A stretch of DNA of 64,000 nt from JBMNFI01 sp050949225 (GTDB lineage Bacteria; Bacillota; Dehalobacteriia; UBA4068): NCBI GenBank assembly GCA_050949225.1, contig JBMNFI010000002.1, positions 434,001-498,000 of the forward strand. The letters are read 5' to 3'. The notes under the pieces were generated by a model that made no database searches, had not been told where the DNA came from, and saw nothing but the letters and a program-made list of their open reading frames with translations. Shown one piece after another: positions 43,343-51,367 of this stretch. Position 1 is the first letter of the stretch. Every line of letters starts with the position of its first letter. Position numbers and translations under genes: made by a program.

Positions 43343-44785
43343 TTACAGATCGTAGTATTTTTGGAATTCTATGGGATGAGGAATGGTATTAACTTCTTCA
43401 GCGTCTTTTCTAATGCTTTTTATCTGGCTTTGGATAATGTCCAGGGAAAAAATTTCTCCATTGGTTAAAAACTCATGATCTTTTTCCAAAGCGGCAGCCG
43501 CCTCTTCTAATGATTTGGGTAAAATCTTAACCACTTTTTTTTCTTCTTCCGTCAGATTGTACATGTTTTTATCATACGGTCCAAATTCAGGACCGGGTTT
43601 TAGTCTTTTTTGAATCCCGTCAATAGCTGCCATTATCAGCGCAGAATAAGCCAGATAAGGATTGGCAGTAGCATCTGCGGGTCTAAATTCAAAGCGCTTG
43701 TCCTCTGCAGCTCTGGCATATCCGGGGATGCGGATAACCGCACTTCTGTTAGAAGTTGCAAAGCAAGCCGTTACCGGTGCCTCATAACCTGGTACCAATC
43801 TTTTGTAAGAGTTGGTACTGGGGTTAGAAAAGGCCAGAATGGCCGGTGAATGCTGCAGGATACCGCAAATAGCAGACAACGCCAAATCACTTAGCTTAGA
43901 ATAGCCGTTTTCATCAAAGAAAACAGGTTGCCCTTGGTTAAACATTTGTAAGTGGACATGCATGCCACTACCACATTCACCGATGAAAGGTTTAGGCATA
44001 AAGGTCACGGTTTTGCCGTTTTGGAGGGCAATGTTCTTGATCAGATATTTGATTTTTTGCGTACGATCGGCCATTTCTTTTAAAGTGGCAAACTCAACCT
44101 CAATTTCCACTTGTCCGGGTCCGCCATTTTCGGAATGATGATATTTAACCGGAATACCATACTCCTCTAAAGTTCTGACCATGATGTTTCTTAAATCAAA
44201 ACTGCTATCATGGGGCAGGTCAACATGATAGCCCTTATTGTTTAAAACCTTAAACCCTTGGTTGTTATGTGGTTGATCATAGGGACTGTTGATGGTGTTC
44301 CAACCGGCTTGTGCCGAGTCCAGATGTACTTCAATATGATTGGGCTGATTTCTAAATTCTATGTTGTCCAAGATATAAAACTCGAATTCCGGCCCTAAAA
44401 GGCAGCAATCAGAAATGCCCAGATCAGCCAGAAATTTTTCAGCTTTTTGGGCAATAAAACGTGGGTCACTGGTAAATCTTTCCAGACCTTTTTCCTCAAT
44501 TTTATAAATATCGCCAATCATGGCGATAGTGGGCTGCTCAACAACCGGATCTATAAAGGCGCTGGAAAGATCGGGAATGAAAACCATATCAGATTTTTCT
44601 ACTGTTAAAAAGCCATAGCTGGAACCGTCAAAACCAATACCTTTTTCTAAGAGATCTTTGTTAAAACGCTCTACGGGTATGGTAAGATGATGCCAGCGTC
44701 CGCTTAAGTCGATTTCTTTAAAGTCAACCATAGTAATGCCATTTGTCTTAACAAAGGCCTGGAATTCTTGTAAATCTTTAAACAT
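43343..44785 (-). CDS. glnA: Glutamine synthetase, type I
   Basis: ATP-dependent amidation of glutamate. 480 aa from ATG 44785 (RBS AAAGGAGCAATATTT); an in-frame upstream extension crosses the promoter. Motifs: GFDGSSYGFL, the glutamate/metal region ENGGPGQVEIEVEF, ATP-binding GSGMHVHLQMF, and NRSAVIRIPGY. The C-terminal NMYNLTEEE resembles the Tyr loop that is adenylylated in GSI-beta, and the end PHPIEFQKYYDL is beta-like. No glnE, glnR or glnB lies nearby. A promoter-like TTGTTT-N17-TAAAAT is upstream. Confidence 0.95.
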   Translation of the reverse strand: MFKDLQEFQAFVKTNGITMVDFKEIDLSGRWHHLTIPVERFNKDLLEKGIGFDGSSYGFLTVEKSDMVFIPDLSSAFIDPVVEQPTIAMIGDIYKIEEKGLERFTSDPRFIAQKAEKFLADLGISDCCLLGPEFEFYILDNIEFRNQPNHIEVHLDSAQAGWNTINSPYDQPHNNQGFKVLNNKGYHVDLPHDSSFDLRNIMVRTLEEYGIPVKYHHSENGGPGQVEIEVEFATLKEMADRTQKIKYLIKNIALQNGKTVTFMPKPFIGECGSGMHVHLQMFNQGQPVFFDENGYSKLSDLALSAICGILQHSPAILAFSNPSTNSYKRLVPGYEAPVTACFATSNRSAVIRIPGYARAAEDKRFEFRPADATANPYLAYSALIMAAIDGIQKRLKPGPEFGPYDKNMYNLTEEEKKVVKILPKSLEEAAAALEKDHEFLTNGEIFSLDIIQSQIKSIRKDAEEVNTIPHPIEFQKYYDL

Positions 44786-44876
44786 AAATATTGCTCCTTT
44801 TATCACGTTTGGAATATTTTCACACCTAGCTATTTTATCATTTTTTTGTAGTAAAAACAATACTTAAGACATATAA

Positions 44877-44891
44877 ATTGTATAATACAAT
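44877..44891. promoter_or_regulatory. 15-bp palindrome over a -10 box
   Basis: ATTGTAT-A-ATACAAT contains TATAAT and lies between the divergent glnA and class I amidotransferase genes, 18 bases before the latter. The -35 region is poor, as would suit a regulated promoter. Candidate operator. Confidence 0.4.
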
Positions 44892-44908
44892 TTTGAAGGA
44901 GTTAATAG

Positions 44909-45613
44909 ATGAAGCCTGTGATAGGAATTACCGTGGCCTGCAAAAGAAAGGAAATCGCCTTTTGGCAGCGAGCAACCTATGCTCATAAAATCAGGCAAGT
45001 CGGCGGACTGCCGCTGTTGATACCGCCTCCTTATACACACACGGAGGCGATACAGTTAGTAAAACAACTGGATGGTTTAATTTTAGCAGGAGGAGGAGAT
45101 CTTGATCCCCTTTTTTGGCAAGTTAAGAGCGGTGGAATGTCGAGAAATATCAATAGAAAAAGGGATTGGGGTGAGCTTTTGCTGGCAGAGGCAGCTTGGG
45201 ATTATCAACGACCTGTTTTAGGTATTTGCCGAGGATTACAGGTAATGAATATAGCTTTAGGCGGGACTCTTTATGAGGACTTACCCGCTTATTATCAAAA
45301 TCATGAGCAAATACTACCTTTCTCCTCCGTTTTTCACCGCGTGAGGGTGATAAATGCAGAATTTAGCGATCTTTTACAGTTAGATGAAAGCAAGCCAAAG
45401 GCTGCTGAATTAATGGTCAACAGCTTTCATCACCAGGGAATCAAAGAACTGGCTCCATCACTTATCAAAACGGCATTAGCCGATGATTCCTTAATAGAGG
45501 CAGCAATGGGCGAAAAACATTTTTTTGTAGGTGTGCAATGGCATCCTGAATGGCTGTCTGAGGAAGCTGCCGGATTTGCTTTGTTCCGTTCATTGGTTAA
45601 AGCCTTAAAATAA
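44909..45613 (+). CDS. Class I glutamine amidotransferase-like hydrolase (peptidase C26)
   Basis: 234 aa, gamma-glutamyl-gamma-aminobutyrate hydrolase (PuuD) type. Nucleophile Cys107 in LGICRGLQVMNIALGGTLYE and the His-containing VQWHPEWLSEEA complete the triad. Members hydrolyse gamma-glutamyl amides. Divergent from glnA with a shared palindrome, so coordination with nitrogen metabolism is possible but inferred. Ribosome site GAAGGAG. Confidence 0.88.
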   Translation: MKPVIGITVACKRKEIAFWQRATYAHKIRQVGGLPLLIPPPYTHTEAIQLVKQLDGLILAGGGDLDPLFWQVKSGGMSRNINRKRDWGELLLAEAAWDYQRPVLGICRGLQVMNIALGGTLYEDLPAYYQNHEQILPFSSVFHRVRVINAEFSDLLQLDESKPKAAELMVNSFHHQGIKELAPSLIKTALADDSLIEAAMGEKHFFVGVQWHPEWLSEEAAGFALFRSLVKALK

Positions 45614-45635
45614 GGTTTGAAAAACGGGCATTAAT

Positions 45636-45659
45636 ATTATACTATATATATAGTATAAT
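45636..45659. repeat. 24-bp perfect AT palindrome
   Basis: ATTATACTATAT / ATATAGTATAAT at 45636-45659, 15 bases before the uracil-DNA glycosylase start and overlapping where its promoter or leader should be. Could be an operator or a hairpin. Confidence 0.5.
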
Positions 45660-45674
45660 TGATGGAGTAATCTC

Positions 45675-46268
45675 ATGCATGAATTAAAGCGATTGGCAGA
45701 ACAGCTGCAAAACTGCAAGAAATGTTCTCTAAGTGAAAAGCGGCAGCATATGGTTTTTGGGAAAGGCAGTTTGCGGGCGGATATTATGTTTATTGGTGAA
45801 GGTCCGGGGGCGGATGAAGATCGTTTAGGTCGGCCTTTTGTTGGTCGTGCCGGCCAACTGTTAGATCATCTTATGGAAGCAGCCGAACTGCCGCCACATG
45901 ATATCTATATCTGCAATGTTGTTAAATGCCGTCCACCCGGTAATCGTTTACCACAAGAAGCTGAAATTGAGGCTTGTAAGCCCTTTTTGCGGCAACAAAT
46001 CAAATATATTGCACCTAAAATTATTGTTTGCCTGGGTTCTTTGGCCGCTCAAGTAGTAATTGATCCGGAGGCAAGGATCACCAAAATCAGAGGTCAATGG
46101 CTAAAAAAAGGTCCTTTTCATATTATGCCGACCTTTCATCCCGCTGCCTTATTGCGTGATGAAAGTAAAAAGAGGGAAGTATACTCGGATATGCGGACGG
46201 TGCGGGATCATTATCGAAAACTTAAAGGTTTTAAGCTTGAAGAAACTTGGCCTCCGCCTTTAGAGTAA
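45675..46268 (+). CDS. Uracil-DNA glycosylase, family 4
   Basis: 197 aa [4Fe-4S] uracil-DNA glycosylase. Four cluster Cys are visible: Cys14 and Cys17 (NCKKCSL), then a Cys in EIEACKPFL and, 17 residues on, IIVCLG. Active-site motif GEGPGADEDRLGRPFVGRAG and the later HPAALLR. Removes uracil arising from cytosine deamination. The next gene (tsaE) follows after 37 bases, so cotranscription is possible. Confidence 0.94.
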   Translation: MHELKRLAEQLQNCKKCSLSEKRQHMVFGKGSLRADIMFIGEGPGADEDRLGRPFVGRAGQLLDHLMEAAELPPHDIYICNVVKCRPPGNRLPQEAEIEACKPFLRQQIKYIAPKIIVCLGSLAAQVVIDPEARITKIRGQWLKKGPFHIMPTFHPAALLRDESKKREVYSDMRTVRDHYRKLKGFKLEETWPPPLE

Positions 46269-46305
46269 ATAGAAATTTTGTAATATTTATAGTAAGGAGA
46301 AAACC

Positions 46306-46770
46306 TTGATACATTTACGAAGTGATAGCAGTCAGCAAACTATCAAGCTGGCACAAAAAATAGGACAAGTTATTCCTGCCGGAACTGTGCTGGCACTTAA
46401 AGGTGACTTGGGTGCAGGTAAAACAACCTTTGCACAGGGTTTGGCTCAGGGACTGGGTGTGCGTGAGCAGGTAACCAGTCCAACTTTTGTTTTTTGGCAA
46501 CAGTATCAAGGGCGATTACCTTTTTATCATCTGGATGCCTATCGTTTAAGTCCCGGTGAGGGAGAGGAAATCGGCTTAGAGGAGTGTTTTGAGGATTTTG
46601 CCGTTACTTTGGTAGAATGGCCGGAGCAGATTGCAGAACTTTTACCGGAGAATGTAATAAGAATTGAGATCAAGCATGGTTATGACGAAAAACGTCAATG
46701 GCGCGACTTTTATTTCCTGCTGGAGCCACAGCAGGCGCCGTGGTTGGAGGAGACAATATGTACATTTTAG
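46306..46770 (+). CDS. tsaE: tRNA threonylcarbamoyladenosine biosynthesis ATPase TsaE
   Basis: 154 aa P-loop ATPase that cycles the TsaB-TsaD complex in t6A37 modification of ANN-decoding tRNAs. Walker A GDLGAGKTTFAQGLAQGLG; TSPTFVFWQQYQG switch region; LVEWPEQI. TTG start behind AAGGAG. First gene of tsaE-tsaB-rimI-tsaD. Confidence 0.95.
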   Translation: MIHLRSDSSQQTIKLAQKIGQVIPAGTVLALKGDLGAGKTTFAQGLAQGLGVREQVTSPTFVFWQQYQGRLPFYHLDAYRLSPGEGEEIGLEECFEDFAVTLVEWPEQIAELLPENVIRIEIKHGYDEKRQWRDFYFLLEPQQAPWLEETICTF

Positions 46771-47459
46771 CAATAGATACAGCGGGTAAAGCGACTTCGG
46801 CGGCTTTAGTGGATGAGTCTACCGTGATTGCTCGTTGCGGTTTGAATACCGGACTTACTCATTCGCAAAAATTTCTGCCGATGGTGGATAGCTTGCTAAC
46901 TCTGGCGGAAATTGATTTAGCTGATGTTGAGGCGGTGGCAGTGACCATTGGTCCGGGTTCTTTTACCGGCTTGCGTATTGGTATTGCTACAGCTAAAGCT
47001 TGGTCGGAGGCTTTAAATTTGCCGCTGATACCTGTCAGCACCCTAGCTGCAGCGGCCGCTGCAGCAGATCATAGCGGTTATGTTTGCCCTATTTTTGATG
47101 CCCGAAAAAATCAGGTTTATTGTGCCTTATTTCAGGATGCTAAAAGAATATGGGAAGATCAAGCACTTAGTTTAACAGACTTAGCTCACAAACTGCCGAC
47201 AGAAGGTAGGGTGCTGTTTTGTGGCGATGCTGTTAGTGTTTATGAAAAAGAACTGGCTGATTTAATGACGGATCGCTTGCAAAAGCCCACCTTGGATAAA
47301 GGTCTTTTTTTAGCTGAAGGGGCTGCTTTTTTGGCTCGTAGTTTATTTTTAACAGGACAAACCGTGACAGCGGAGCAGTTGAGGCCGTCTTATCTCAGGC
47401 GTTCCGAGGCGGAGGTCACTAAAGAAAAGAAACAAATGAAGGAGGCACCACATGGCTAA
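46758..47459 (+). CDS. tsaB: tRNA threonylcarbamoyladenosine biosynthesis protein TsaB
   Basis: 233 aa. ATG 46758 (MYILAIDTAGKATSAALV) follows GGAGGAGACAAT and overlaps the end of tsaE by 13 bases; a longer in-frame start inside tsaE is rejected. Sugar-kinase-like fold; IGPGSFTGLRIGIATAKAWS is the family motif. Partner and stabiliser of TsaD. Confidence 0.95.
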   Translation: MYILAIDTAGKATSAALVDESTVIARCGLNTGLTHSQKFLPMVDSLLTLAEIDLADVEAVAVTIGPGSFTGLRIGIATAKAWSEALNLPLIPVSTLAAAAAAADHSGYVCPIFDARKNQVYCALFQDAKRIWEDQALSLTDLAHKLPTEGRVLFCGDAVSVYEKELADLMTDRLQKPTLDKGLFLAEGAAFLARSLFLTGQTVTAEQLRPSYLRRSEAEVTKEKKQMKEAPHG

Positions 47460-47958
47460 AAAGCAGCTGCCGATGATCAGAATAGATGATAAAATTTCCT
47501 TACATGCTTTGAATATCAGCCATTTGGAGGATATTTTAGAGATAGAAGAGCTTTCTTTTCCACTCCCCTGGAGTAGAGAATCTTATGTTAATGAATTGCG
47601 CGATAACCCCCTGGCACATTTTTTAGGGCTCTTTTGGCAGGATCGCTTGGTGGCTTTTGGGGGAGTCTGGTTAATAATGGATGAGGGTCATATTGCCAAT
47701 GTCGCCGTGCATCCGCTCTTTCGGGGGCAAGGATTAGGGGAGCTGATGATGCGCAAATTAATGTTTTATACTCATCTGCAAGGCATGACAAAAATGACAC
47801 TTGAGGTTAGAGAGAGCAATTTTTTAGCGCAAGATCTTTATCATAAACTGGGTTTTTCCTCTGCCGGATTACGTCCCGGTTATTATACTGATAATGGAGA
47901 AGCAGCCATGATAATGTGGTGTAACTTATCAAGCTTTATTGAAAAGCAAAAGGAGTAA
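47452..47958 (+). CDS. rimI: Ribosomal protein S18 alanine N-acetyltransferase RimI
   Basis: 168 aa GNAT acetyltransferase with acetyl-CoA loop IANVAVHPLFRGQGLGELMM and NFLAQDLYHKLGF. N-terminus SLHALNISHLEDILEIEELSF is RimI-like. Overlaps tsaB by 8 bases; 2 bases before tsaD. Confidence 0.93.
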   Translation: MAKKQLPMIRIDDKISLHALNISHLEDILEIEELSFPLPWSRESYVNELRDNPLAHFLGLFWQDRLVAFGGVWLIMDEGHIANVAVHPLFRGQGLGELMMRKLMFYTHLQGMTKMTLEVRESNFLAQDLYHKLGFSSAGLRPGYYTDNGEAAMIMWCNLSSFIEKQKE

Positions 47959-47960
47959 GC

Positions 47961-48980
47961 ATGAAAGAAGTCAAAATTTTAGCTATTGAAAGCAGCTGTG
48001 ATGAGACAGCAGCGGCGGTGGTGCAAGATGGACGCCATCTGCTTTCTAACATAATCTCTTCCCAAATTGAGGTGCATCAACCTTATGGAGGAGTTGTGCC
48101 GGAGATCGCCTCCCGTCAACATCTGGAGGCGATTGTTCCTGTAGTGAGGGCGGCCGTTCGAGAGGCCAATTTAGACTTTGACCAATTGGATGCGATTGCT
48201 GTTTCCTCCGGTCCCGGTCTGGTAGGTGCACTCTTAGTGGGTGTATCTTATGCAAAGGCTTTATCATATGCTTTAAAAAAGCCGCTGATTTCTGTTAATC
48301 ATTGGCAAGGTCATATTGCAGCGATTTTTTTAGAACATCAGCTTGAATACCCTTTTATAGCATTAGTAGCATCAGGCAGTCACAGTGGCATTGTTAATGT
48401 TAAAGCGGCAGGCGAATATTATTTATGTGGATCTAGTAGGGATGATGCTGCTGGTGAAGCCTTTGATAAGATTGCGCGTGCTTTGGGTTTGGGTTATCCT
48501 GGTGGTCCGCAGATTGAAAAGGCGGCCCTTAGAGGGGATGCTGATTATCAGGAATTTCCTAAAGCGCTTTTAAAGGGCAGCTATGATTTTAGCTTTAGTG
48601 GTTTAAAATCAGCGGTATTAAACTATCTTAATCGGCGCAAACTGAAAAATGATCCGCTAACAAAGGAGGAGATTCCTCATATTGCAGCCTCTGTGCAAGA
48701 GGCTATTACCGGTATTTTGGCAGAAAAAACTTTACAGGCTGCTCAAGATTTAAATTGCTCGCAAATTGTTCTGGCGGGCGGTGTTTCTGCCAACCGGCGT
48801 CTGCGGCAAATTTTTGAAGAAACAAAACCATCTCAAACAAAGGTTTTTTATCCGGCTGTGGAATTTTGTACAGATAATGCAGCCATGATTGCCGTGGCGG
48901 CTTATGATAAATACCTCAAAACTGACTTTGCTGATCTTTCATTAAATGCTAATCCTCGTCAGGATATTTATTTACGTTAG
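47961..48980 (+). CDS. tsaD: tRNA N6-threonylcarbamoyladenosine transferase TsaD
   Basis: 339 aa. Transfers threonylcarbamoyl from its AMP ester to A37. AIESSCDETAAAVV start; metal-binding His pair in VNHWQGHIAAIF; SSGPGLVGALLVGVSYAKAL; ATP motif AGGVSANRRLR. Final gene of the tsaE-tsaB-rimI-tsaD cluster. Confidence 0.97.
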   Translation: MKEVKILAIESSCDETAAAVVQDGRHLLSNIISSQIEVHQPYGGVVPEIASRQHLEAIVPVVRAAVREANLDFDQLDAIAVSSGPGLVGALLVGVSYAKALSYALKKPLISVNHWQGHIAAIFLEHQLEYPFIALVASGSHSGIVNVKAAGEYYLCGSSRDDAAGEAFDKIARALGLGYPGGPQIEKAALRGDADYQEFPKALLKGSYDFSFSGLKSAVLNYLNRRKLKNDPLTKEEIPHIAASVQEAITGILAEKTLQAAQDLNCSQIVLAGGVSANRRLRQIFEETKPSQTKVFYPAVEFCTDNAAMIAVAAYDKYLKTDFADLSLNANPRQDIYLR

Positions 48981-48981
48981 C

Positions 48982-49046
48982 TTATAAACACCTATCCGCA
49001 AGCTGTGGATTATTTAATGTTGACAGGCTGTGGATATTGTGGATAA
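48982..49046. promoter_or_regulatory. Cluster of DnaA-box-like sites
   Basis: Within 65 bp just past tsaD: TTATAAACA (48982-48990), CTATCCGCA (48992-49000), and on the other strand orientation TGTGGATTA (49004-49012), TGTGGATAT (49029-49037) and the perfect TGTGGATAA (49038-49046). Three are within one mismatch of TTATCCACA. No dnaA or replication gene is near, so this is not called an origin. Confidence 0.45.
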
Positions 49047-49364
49047 GCATGTTAATAACTATTGTTAGGTAGTAAAACATTTTTTGATACCTGTGAAGAA
49101 ATTGTCGATTATTTATATATTCAGGAAAAGGAGTAACTAAATTTGTGTATAAAACATGTAAAAAAAGGTTAATTTCGACACAATCTTTATGATTTCTTCC
49201 TTTTTTTTACCGATCGTTTCTAATATGTGGAGTATTTTTGCTAAAACCGTCTATTTATAATTTGTTTCCATAAAGAGGGAAAAAGATCTACAAGGAGAAA
49301 TATATACAGTGAGAAAGATAAATAATAGGTTTTTGTGTTTTCAGGATCGAGGAGGGTTATGGTT
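49047..49364. promoter_or_regulatory. Kinase upstream region with Spo0A-like boxes
   Basis: TTGTCGAT (49102-49109, one mismatch) and TTCGACA (49174-49180, exact TGTCGAA on the minus strand) flank an AAAGGAG-like site with no credible ORF. No other gene is seen in the gap before the kinase start. Confidence 0.35.
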
Positions 49365-50126
49365 ATGAATCATATAATAGAAGATACAAGAAAAGATGAA
49401 ACTAGTCTTTCTCCTGACGAACAAACTATTAAATTAAATGATAAAATTTATTGTTGCTCTGAGATTATGAAAAATAACTTACTAAATCATCTGGCCGCTA
49501 ATTCGGCAGCTATTGCTCACGAAGTAAGAAACCCTTTACAAACCTTACAGGCCTGGTTAAACACTTTAGAGGATAATCAAGATTTAAACAATGAACAACT
49601 TGAAATGATCAAAGAAGAATTAAAAAGGGCCGATCACCTACTCACAGATTTTTTAGGAATGTTTCGTGATTATGAGGCAAGTTTTAAATCTTGTGATTTA
49701 AATTGTATTTGTCAAAGGGTTGTCATGCTGTTAAATAGCAGTGCCGTTTTAAAAATCGTGGAAATTAAAGAAGATTATGCTGCTGTTTTGCCGAGAATAT
49801 TGTGTGATGAATCTAAAATTAAGCAGATTTTAATCAATCTTTTAACTAATGCTTTGGATGTTTCCCAGCAAGGCGATTGCATTACCATTTCAACTTATGT
49901 GGATGATGAATTGATTTACATGTCCGTACTTGACCAGGGAAAAGGTGTTCCGGAGGAAGTAAGGGATTTAATTTTTAAACCTTTTTTTACTGATAAAACT
50001 GATGGTACCGGTGTAGGTTTATTTATCAGTCAACAAATTGCTCGAGAACATGGCGGCGATTTATATTTGTTAAACTCAAATAATCAAGGAGCCAGATTTG
50101 TGATGTGCCTGCCTATTAATAAATAA
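49365..50126 (+). CDS. Soluble sensor histidine kinase, sporulation-kinase-like
   Basis: 253 aa from ATG 49365, 8 bases after GGAGGG; two in-frame starts just upstream are poorly spaced. No membrane segment or PAS domain is visible, only about 60 N-terminal residues. The H-box AIAHEVRNPLQTLQAWL resembles KinA/KinB-type sporulation kinases; the ATPase domain has N-box INLLTNALDVS, DQGKGVPEE and GTGVGLFISQQIAREHGG. No response regulator gene adjoins it, as with Kin proteins feeding Spo0F/Spo0A. That link is inferred. Confidence 0.85.
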   Translation: MNHIIEDTRKDETSLSPDEQTIKLNDKIYCCSEIMKNNLLNHLAANSAAIAHEVRNPLQTLQAWLNTLEDNQDLNNEQLEMIKEELKRADHLLTDFLGMFRDYEASFKSCDLNCICQRVVMLLNSSAVLKIVEIKEDYAAVLPRILCDESKIKQILINLLTNALDVSQQGDCITISTYVDDELIYMSVLDQGKGVPEEVRDLIFKPFFTDKTDGTGVGLFISQQIAREHGGDLYLLNSNNQGARFVMCLPINK

Positions 50127-50171
50127 ATGTGTCAATAATTTCATATAAACTGCATTTTTATCAGTTAATTT

Positions 50172-50199
50172 AAAAAAGAGGATTCTTTCCTCTTTTTTT
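50172..50199 (+). terminator. Terminator after the kinase gene
   Basis: AAAAAAGAGGA-TTCT-TTCCTCTTTTTTT hairpin and T-run. Confidence 0.85.
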
Positions 50200-50223
50200 G
50201 TTATTAATAAATTTTTTTAACTG

Positions 50224-50252
50224 TTGCACAGGATGTCAAAAACGTGTATACT
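50224..50252 (+). promoter_or_regulatory. Candidate sigma-A promoter for cysE
   Basis: TTGCAC (50224-50229), 17-bp spacer, TATACT (50247-50252), about 58 bases before the ATG. Confidence 0.6.
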
Positions 50253-50309
50253 ATAAAATAGTTTAGTAAATTACTATGAATTTAAGATGCAGGTATAGGG
50301 GGATTACTC

Positions 50310-50963
50310 ATGTCCTTATTAGCAGATGCAAAGTCAATGGCTCAAAAAGATCCCGCAGCCCGTAATACCGCAGAGGTGTTTTTTTTCTACTCCGGATTTC
50401 AGGCTTTGGTTTTTCATCGTTTTGCACATTGGCTACATAATAAAAAACTTTTTACTTTTGCTCGTTTTATTTCTCAATTTGGTCGTTTTTGGACAGGGAT
50501 AGAAATACATCCCGGAGCCAAAATTGGCTCCGGTCTTTTTATTGACCATGGTATGGGAATTGTGATTGGCGAGACAGCAGAAATAGGAGATAATTGTACG
50601 ATTTATCATGGTGTTACTTTGGGAGGTACCGGCAAAGATACCGGTAAAAGACATCCCACTATTGGTAACAATGTACTAATTGGTGCCGGCGCTAAGGTTT
50701 TGGGTCCATTTACGGTTGGTGATAATGCGATGATCGGGGCAAATTCAGTCGTTTTAAAAGAAGTTGCTTCCAATACTACTGTAATTGGTATTCCCGGACG
50801 TCCTGTTAAAATTAAAGAAAAGAGAATTCCTTCTGTAGATTTAGATCAGGTTCATATTCCTGATCCACAGGTACAGGAAATGTGTAAATTAAAAGATGCT
50901 ATGGCCATGTTGAGAATAGATTTTGAAAACTTACGCAAGGAACTTGATAAAAATGATAGTTAG
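50310..50963 (+). CDS. cysE: Serine O-acetyltransferase
   Basis: 217 aa, left-handed beta-helix acetyltransferase making O-acetylserine for cysteine synthesis. EIHPGAKIGSGLFIDHGMGI, then HGVTLGGTGKDTGKRHPTIG with the catalytic His, and the PGRPVKIKEKR tail. It has the short N-terminus of the Gram-positive type. No cysK in the window. ATG behind AGGGGGATTACTC. Own promoter. Confidence 0.95.
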   Translation: MSLLADAKSMAQKDPAARNTAEVFFFYSGFQALVFHRFAHWLHNKKLFTFARFISQFGRFWTGIEIHPGAKIGSGLFIDHGMGIVIGETAEIGDNCTIYHGVTLGGTGKDTGKRHPTIGNNVLIGAGAKVLGPFTVGDNAMIGANSVVLKEVASNTTVIGIPGRPVKIKEKRIPSVDLDQVHIPDPQVQEMCKLKDAMAMLRIDFENLRKELDKNDS

Positions 50964-50979
50964 TATATCTATATGTAAG

Positions 50980-51019
50980 ATCAAGTAAGAAAGAGTCTTA
51001 AGACTCTTTCTTACTTGAT
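50980..51019. terminator. 40-bp perfect palindrome between convergent genes
   Basis: Arms of 20 bp with no mismatch, centred between 50999 and 51000 (core GAGTCTTAAGACTC). It lies after cysE and faces the convergent Asn-rich gene, so a bidirectional terminator is likeliest, although the flanking T-runs are poor. Confidence 0.65.
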
Positions 51020-51057
51020 TATTTCTTCAATTGTATTTTTTTGACGGGCTTAATATT

Positions 51058-51240
51058 TTAACTTTTATTACAGTTTGTGCAATCATCAGCTTGAGAATTA
51101 GCAAGATAACCCATATCTTTGTTGTTCTTATTTTTACTGTTTTTAGCTTTAGTGTTACTGGTGTTAGATGCCATATTAGAGTTTGACATATTGCTGTTGT
51201 TTGTTTCATTAGCGATTTTTTGTGTTTTATTTTTTGACAT
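51058..51240 (-). CDS. 60-residue Asn-rich small protein
   Basis: Strong ribosome site AAAGGAGGGAAAACA before the ATG. The product is hydrophilic and low-complexity: 16 Asn of 60, plus many Ser, Lys and Thr (ETNNSNMSNSNMAS, KNSKNKNNKD), ending DDCTNCNKS with two Cys. No hydrophobic core, signal or membrane segment. Composition recalls small spore-associated proteins such as gamma-type SASPs, but no SASP repeat is visible. A second overlapping minus-strand frame (51027-51209) lacks a ribosome site and was rejected. Confidence 0.6.
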   Translation of the reverse strand: MSKNKTQKIANETNNSNMSNSNMASNTSNTKAKNSKNKNNKDMGYLANSQADDCTNCNKS

Positions 51241-51315
51241 TGTTTTCCCTCCTTTATTAATAAAATATTTACATACTTATTTTCTCACCAGAAAATTTCT
51301 TTATACTGAGAAAAC

Positions 51316-51344
51316 TTGCAAAATTTTTTTATTTATGTTAAAAT
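51316..51344 (+). promoter_or_regulatory. Candidate sigma-A promoter of the paaK transcript
   Basis: TTGCAA (51316-51321), 17-bp spacer, TAAAAT (51339-51344), about 25 bases before T-box stem I. Confidence 0.6.
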
Positions 51345-51367
51345 CATGAAAAATTAATTATCTAAAA

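Noticed and set aside
48982..49046. Replication origin
   Set aside because: DnaA-box-like sites are present, but there is no dnaA/dnaN, no long AT-rich unwinding element with DnaA-trio repeats that I could define, and the neighbours are tsaD and a kinase.
49127..49190. Small ORF behind AAAAGGAG upstream of the kinase
   Set aside because: Candidate GTG/TTG frames give only 9-15 codons with poor spacing and no notable composition.
51027..51209. Second minus-strand ORF overlapping the Asn-rich gene
   Set aside because: No ribosome site; the alternative frame at 51058-51240 has a strong one.
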